Below, piece after piece: positions 6,564 to 8,374 of a stretch of DNA of 8,374 bases (the stretch's first letter is position 1; every line of letters begins with the position of its first letter). The notes below the pieces were generated by a model, which did no database searches, was not told where the DNA came from, and saw only the letters and a program-made list of their open reading frames with translations. Source of the stretch: Caulobacter sp. (GTDB lineage Bacteria; Pseudomonadota; Alphaproteobacteria; Caulobacterales; Caulobacteraceae). Both the position numbers and the translations under genes were made by a program. The stretch spans positions 1 through 8,374 of the forward strand of contig JACMOF010000190.1 of assembly GCA_014378155.1 (NCBI GenBank). The letters run 5' to 3'.

Positions 6564-6629
6564 GGGGACACACACGCATTCCCCGTCGGTGTGATCGTGG
6601 CGCAGGCAGAGGAGTGCGTGTGTGTCCCC
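6564..6629 (+). repeat. 15-bp perfect inverted repeat over the GntR gene start
   Basis: GGGGACACACACGCA (6564-6578) is exactly complementary to TGCGTGTGTGTCCCC (6615-6629), with 36 nt between the arms. The right arm contains the GTG start codon (6622-6624) and abuts the ribosome binding site GAGGAG (6609-6614). A second, smaller palindrome TGTGTC-GGG-GACACA (6558-6572) shares the left arm, so the two folds exclude each other. It may be a translation-controlling hairpin, an operator pair, or a REP-like element. Confidence 0.75.
6590..6597 (+). promoter_or_regulatory. half-site matching the aminotransferase operators
   Basis: TGTGATCG repeats the left half and centre of the palindromes at 6505-6518 and 7416-7431, but its right side (TGG) is degenerate. 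It lies 25 nt before the regulator's start codon, where an autoregulatory site would be expected. At 8 bp it could be chance. Confidence 0.3.
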
Positions 6630-7308
6630 ATCAGCATCACCGGCCTCGCCGAGACGTCCGCTCACCGACAGCCCCACCGTCCACGACCAGGTCTATGACG
6701 CCATCCGCCAGGCCCTGGTCACCGGCCGGATCGCGCCAGGCGTCGGGGTGTCCCTGCGCAGCCTGGCCGCCGAGCTGGGGGTCAGTCCGATGCCGGTGCG
6801 CGACGCGGTGCGTCGGCTCGTGGCCGAGCGGGCCCTTGCGATCAACCCGGCCAACAAGCGGCTTTCCGTGCCGTCCCTGACCGCCGCCCGCCTGGAACAG
6901 CTGTCCCAGGCCCGGCTGTGGATCGAGCCCGAACTGGCCGCCCGCGCCGCGTCCCAGGCCGACGCCGCCCTCATCCGGGCGCTCAAGGCCATCGACGCGC
7001 GTCTCGACGCGGCCCTCGCGGCCGGCGACGTCGACGGTTACATGACCGCCAACCACGCTTTCCACTTCGCCATCTACGAACGGGCCGAGGCGGAGGTGCT
7101 GCTGTCGATGGCGCGCGCCCTGTGGCTGCAGATCGGGCCGTTCATGCGGGTCGTGTTCGGCCGGGTCGGCACGGTCGGCCTGCCGGCCGATCGCCACGCC
7201 GAGGCCATGGACGCCCTGAAGACCGGCGACGCCGAGGCCGCCCGCCAGGCCATAGCGGCGGACCTGTCCGATGGCATGGACAAGATGCGCGTGGCGGTGG
7301 GCGGCTAG
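6622..7308 (+). CDS. GntR-family transcriptional regulator, FCD (FadR-like) type
   Basis: A 228-residue DNA-binding regulator. A winged helix-turn-helix occupies about residues 17-82 (TVHDQVYDAIRQALVTGRIAPG, then LAAELGVSPMPVRDAVRRL as the recognition helix). An all-helical FCD ligand-binding domain spans about 90-225, with NHAFHFAIY (144-152) and RHAEAMDALKTGDAEAA (191-207). The usual first metal-ligand Asp is Asn144, and the last helix has no clear third His, so metal binding may differ from the standard type. The GTG start at 6622 is forced: it is the only usable in-frame start between a stop at 6592-6594 and the helix-turn-helix. GAGGAG lies 7 nt upstream. Position between two aminotransferases, with shared palindromes, suggests that it controls both in response to an amine or amino acid-derived ligand. 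Confidence 0.93.
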   Translation: MSPSASPASPRRPLTDSPTVHDQVYDAIRQALVTGRIAPGVGVSLRSLAAELGVSPMPVRDAVRRLVAERALAINPANKRLSVPSLTAARLEQLSQARLWIEPELAARAASQADAALIRALKAIDARLDAALAAGDVDGYMTANHAFHFAIYERAEAEVLLSMARALWLQIGPFMRVVFGRVGTVGLPADRHAEAMDALKTGDAEAARQAIAADLSDGMDKMRVAVGG

Positions 7309-7392
7309 GGTGCTTTCTTCGTCCTGCTCACGGTGTGAAGATCACGGGGAAATGCAACCTCGCAAACCCGCCGAGGCGATGACGACCTGATC

Positions 7393-7431
7393 TTGACAGT
7401 CGGCTGTCCGACGCAAACTGTGATCACAGTT
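7393..7431 (+). promoter_or_regulatory. promoter and 16-bp palindromic operator before the second aminotransferase
   Basis: TTGACA at 7393-7398 is a consensus -35. The -10 is poorly defined: at 17 nt spacing it would be AACTGT (7416-7421). The same bases start a perfect 16-bp palindrome AACTGTGATCACAGTT (7416-7431), so a bound repressor would cover the -10 and the RNA start. The core TGTGATCRCA matches the site before the divergent aminotransferase. GACAG and CTGTC (7395-7399, 7404-7408) also form a small inverted repeat over the -35. Confidence 0.65.
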
Positions 7432-7442
7432 GAGGATCATCC

Positions 7443-7472
7443 GTGCCTGCATTTTCTCGATCGACGCCATGA
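7443..7472 (+). CDS. possible 9-codon leader ORF overlapping the next start
   Basis: From GTG at 7443 there are nine codons (M-P-A-F-S-R-S-T-P) and a TGA at 7470-7472 that overlaps the downstream ATG as ATGA. GAGGA at 7433-7437 gives it a well-spaced ribosome binding site, whereas the aminotransferase ATG has none of its own nearby. Ribosomes could load here and restart at 7469. It may be chance; the peptide has no run of regulatory codons. Confidence 0.35.
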   Translation: MPAFSRSTP

Positions 7473-8374
7473 CGACTGCCTCCAGCCTCTCCCACCTCAT
7501 CGAGGCCGAGGCCCAGCGCTTCACGACCGAGCATCCGCGTTCGGCGGCGATGGTGTGCTCGGCGGCCGAGGTCTGGCGCGGCGGGACGCCGATGCACTGG
7601 ATGGGCGACTGGGCCAGCCCGAGCCCGATCTTCGCGGCCCAGGGGGTCGGCGCCCAGATCACCGACGTGGATGGGAAGTTGTATGATGACTTCTGCCTGG
7701 CCGACACGCCGGCGATGTTCGGCCATGGCGAACCGGCCGTGGCCCGAGCCATCGCCGATCAGGCCTTGCGCGGCGCGGGGTTCATGCTGCCCACGGCCAC
7801 GGCGGTGATCGTCGGCCGGTTGCTGGCCGAGCGGTTCGGCCTGCCGCTGTGGCAGGCGGCGACCACGGCCAGCGACGCCAACCGCGCGGCCATCCGCTGG
7901 GCGCGGGCGGTGACGCAGCGGCCGGTGATCCTGGTGTTCGACGGCTGCTATCACGGCATGGTCGATGACGCCTTCGTGGTGCTGGACGGCGGCGTGGCGG
8001 TGATGAAGCCCGGCTTGGTGGGTCAGGTGCACGACCTGACAGCCACCACCCGGGTCGTGCCGTTCAACGATCTGGACGCGCTGGGGGCCGCCTTGGCGCC
8101 CGGCGACGTGGCCGCCGTGCTGGCCGAGCCGGTGATGACCAATTGCGGGATGATCCTGCCCGACCCGGGCTTTCACGACGCGCTGCGGGCGATGACCCGC
8201 GCAGCCGGGACCTTGTTGATCCTCGACGAGACCCACACCCTCTCGACCGGCCCAGGCGGCTATAGCCGCGCCCACGGCCTGAAGCCCGACGTCTTCGTGG
8301 TCGGCAAGGCCATCGCCGGCGGGGTGCCGGCGGCGGTCTGGGGCGTGACCGCCGCGCTTTCCGACCGCATGGAC
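7469..8374 (+). CDS. class III aminotransferase, GSA aminotransferase-like (cut by window end)
   Basis: The first 302 residues of a PLP-dependent class III aminotransferase; the reading frame is open to the last base. Landmarks are ITDVDGKLYDDFCLADTPAMFGHG (64-87), the PLP-phosphate region TTASDANRAAIRWAR (132-146), YHG (161-163), LAEPVMTNCGMI (219-230), the ring-nitrogen Asp253 in LILDETHTLSTGPGGY, and PLP-lysine Lys280 in VVGKAIAGGVPAAVWG. The layout is nearer to glutamate-1-semialdehyde-type aminotransferases than to the other aminotransferase in the window. It lacks that group's usual GTE(A) triplet (here ASDAN) and the usual DEV after the Asp (here DETHT), so it is probably not a haem-pathway HemL. 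The ATG is chosen because homology-like sequence starts soon after and no better in-frame start exists. It follows the GntR gene on the same strand, 160 nt away, with its own promoter and operator. Substrate unknown. Confidence 0.88.
   Translation, partial: MTTASSLSHLIEAEAQRFTTEHPRSAAMVCSAAEVWRGGTPMHWMGDWASPSPIFAAQGVGAQITDVDGKLYDDFCLADTPAMFGHGEPAVARAIADQALRGAGFMLPTATAVIVGRLLAERFGLPLWQAATTASDANRAAIRWARAVTQRPVILVFDGCYHGMVDDAFVVLDGGVAVMKPGLVGQVHDLTATTRVVPFNDLDALGAALAPGDVAAVLAEPVMTNCGMILPDPGFHDALRAMTRAAGTLLILDETHTLSTGPGGYSRAHGLKPDVFVVGKAIAGGVPAAVWGVTAALSDRMD

Noticed and set aside
6470..6640. 57-codon N-terminal extension of the omega-aminotransferase from an ATG at 6640
   Set aside because: The extension crosses the divergent promoter region, the palindrome and the regulator start, lacks family similarity, and a good ribosome binding site precedes the ATG at 6469.
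7358..7376. CCTCG/CGAGG hairpin after the GntR gene as a terminator
   Set aside because: Only 5 bp with a 9-nt loop and no T-run; too weak to call.
7416..7431. Reading the palindrome AACTGTGATCACAGTT as a CRP site
   Set aside because: CRP half-sites TGTGA and TCACA need a 6-bp spacer; here they overlap directly, so a GntR-type operator fits better.
7424..8275. Minus-strand ORF of 283 codons at the right end
   Set aside because: It is the antisense of the second aminotransferase, which is open in its own frame to the window end and has PLP motifs.

Overview
The window is high-GC DNA (strong G/C bias at third codon positions). Its ribosomal proteins L11 and L1, its GntR/class III aminotransferase set and its small VapBC module suggest an alphaproteobacterium, most likely Caulobacter or a close relative. 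That assignment is inferred from protein character; no 16S or other direct marker is present.

Left part (1-1720): a small two-helix membrane protein gene, then a leader RNA that folds into a recognisable ribosomal protein L1 binding mimic, then rplK (L11) and rplA (L1) in tandem, closed by a strong hairpin terminator. This looks like the classical L11 operon with L1 feedback control. The next usual genes (rplJ, rplL) do not follow.

Middle (1720-5150): a VapBC-type toxin-antitoxin pair has its own well-formed promoter and a perfect 10+10 bp inverted-repeat operator. The toxin gene overlaps by 4 nt the start of a flavoprotein gene (HI0933/PP_4765-like FAD oxidoreductase), so the three genes read as one transcription unit. 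Convergent to it, on the minus strand, lies an unusual single ORF. It joins a signal-peptide-bearing alpha/beta hydrolase to a complete HIT (histidine triad) domain.

Right part (5150-8374): an omega-amino acid:pyruvate (class III, PLP) aminotransferase on the minus strand is divergent from a GntR/FCD regulator on the plus strand. A second, different class III aminotransferase follows on the plus strand and is cut by the window end. Palindromes sharing the core TGTGATCRCA lie just upstream of both aminotransferase genes, with a half-site near the regulator, so the three genes probably form a small amine or amino-acid-responsive regulon. A 15-bp perfect inverted repeat covers the regulator's GTG start, and a 9-codon reading frame with a good ribosome binding site ends on the start codon of the second aminotransferase.

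No tRNA, rRNA, CRISPR array, insertion sequence or phage gene was seen. The most notable items are the hydrolase-HIT fusion, the shared operator set, the inverted repeat over the regulator start, and the coupling of vapBC to the flavoprotein gene.
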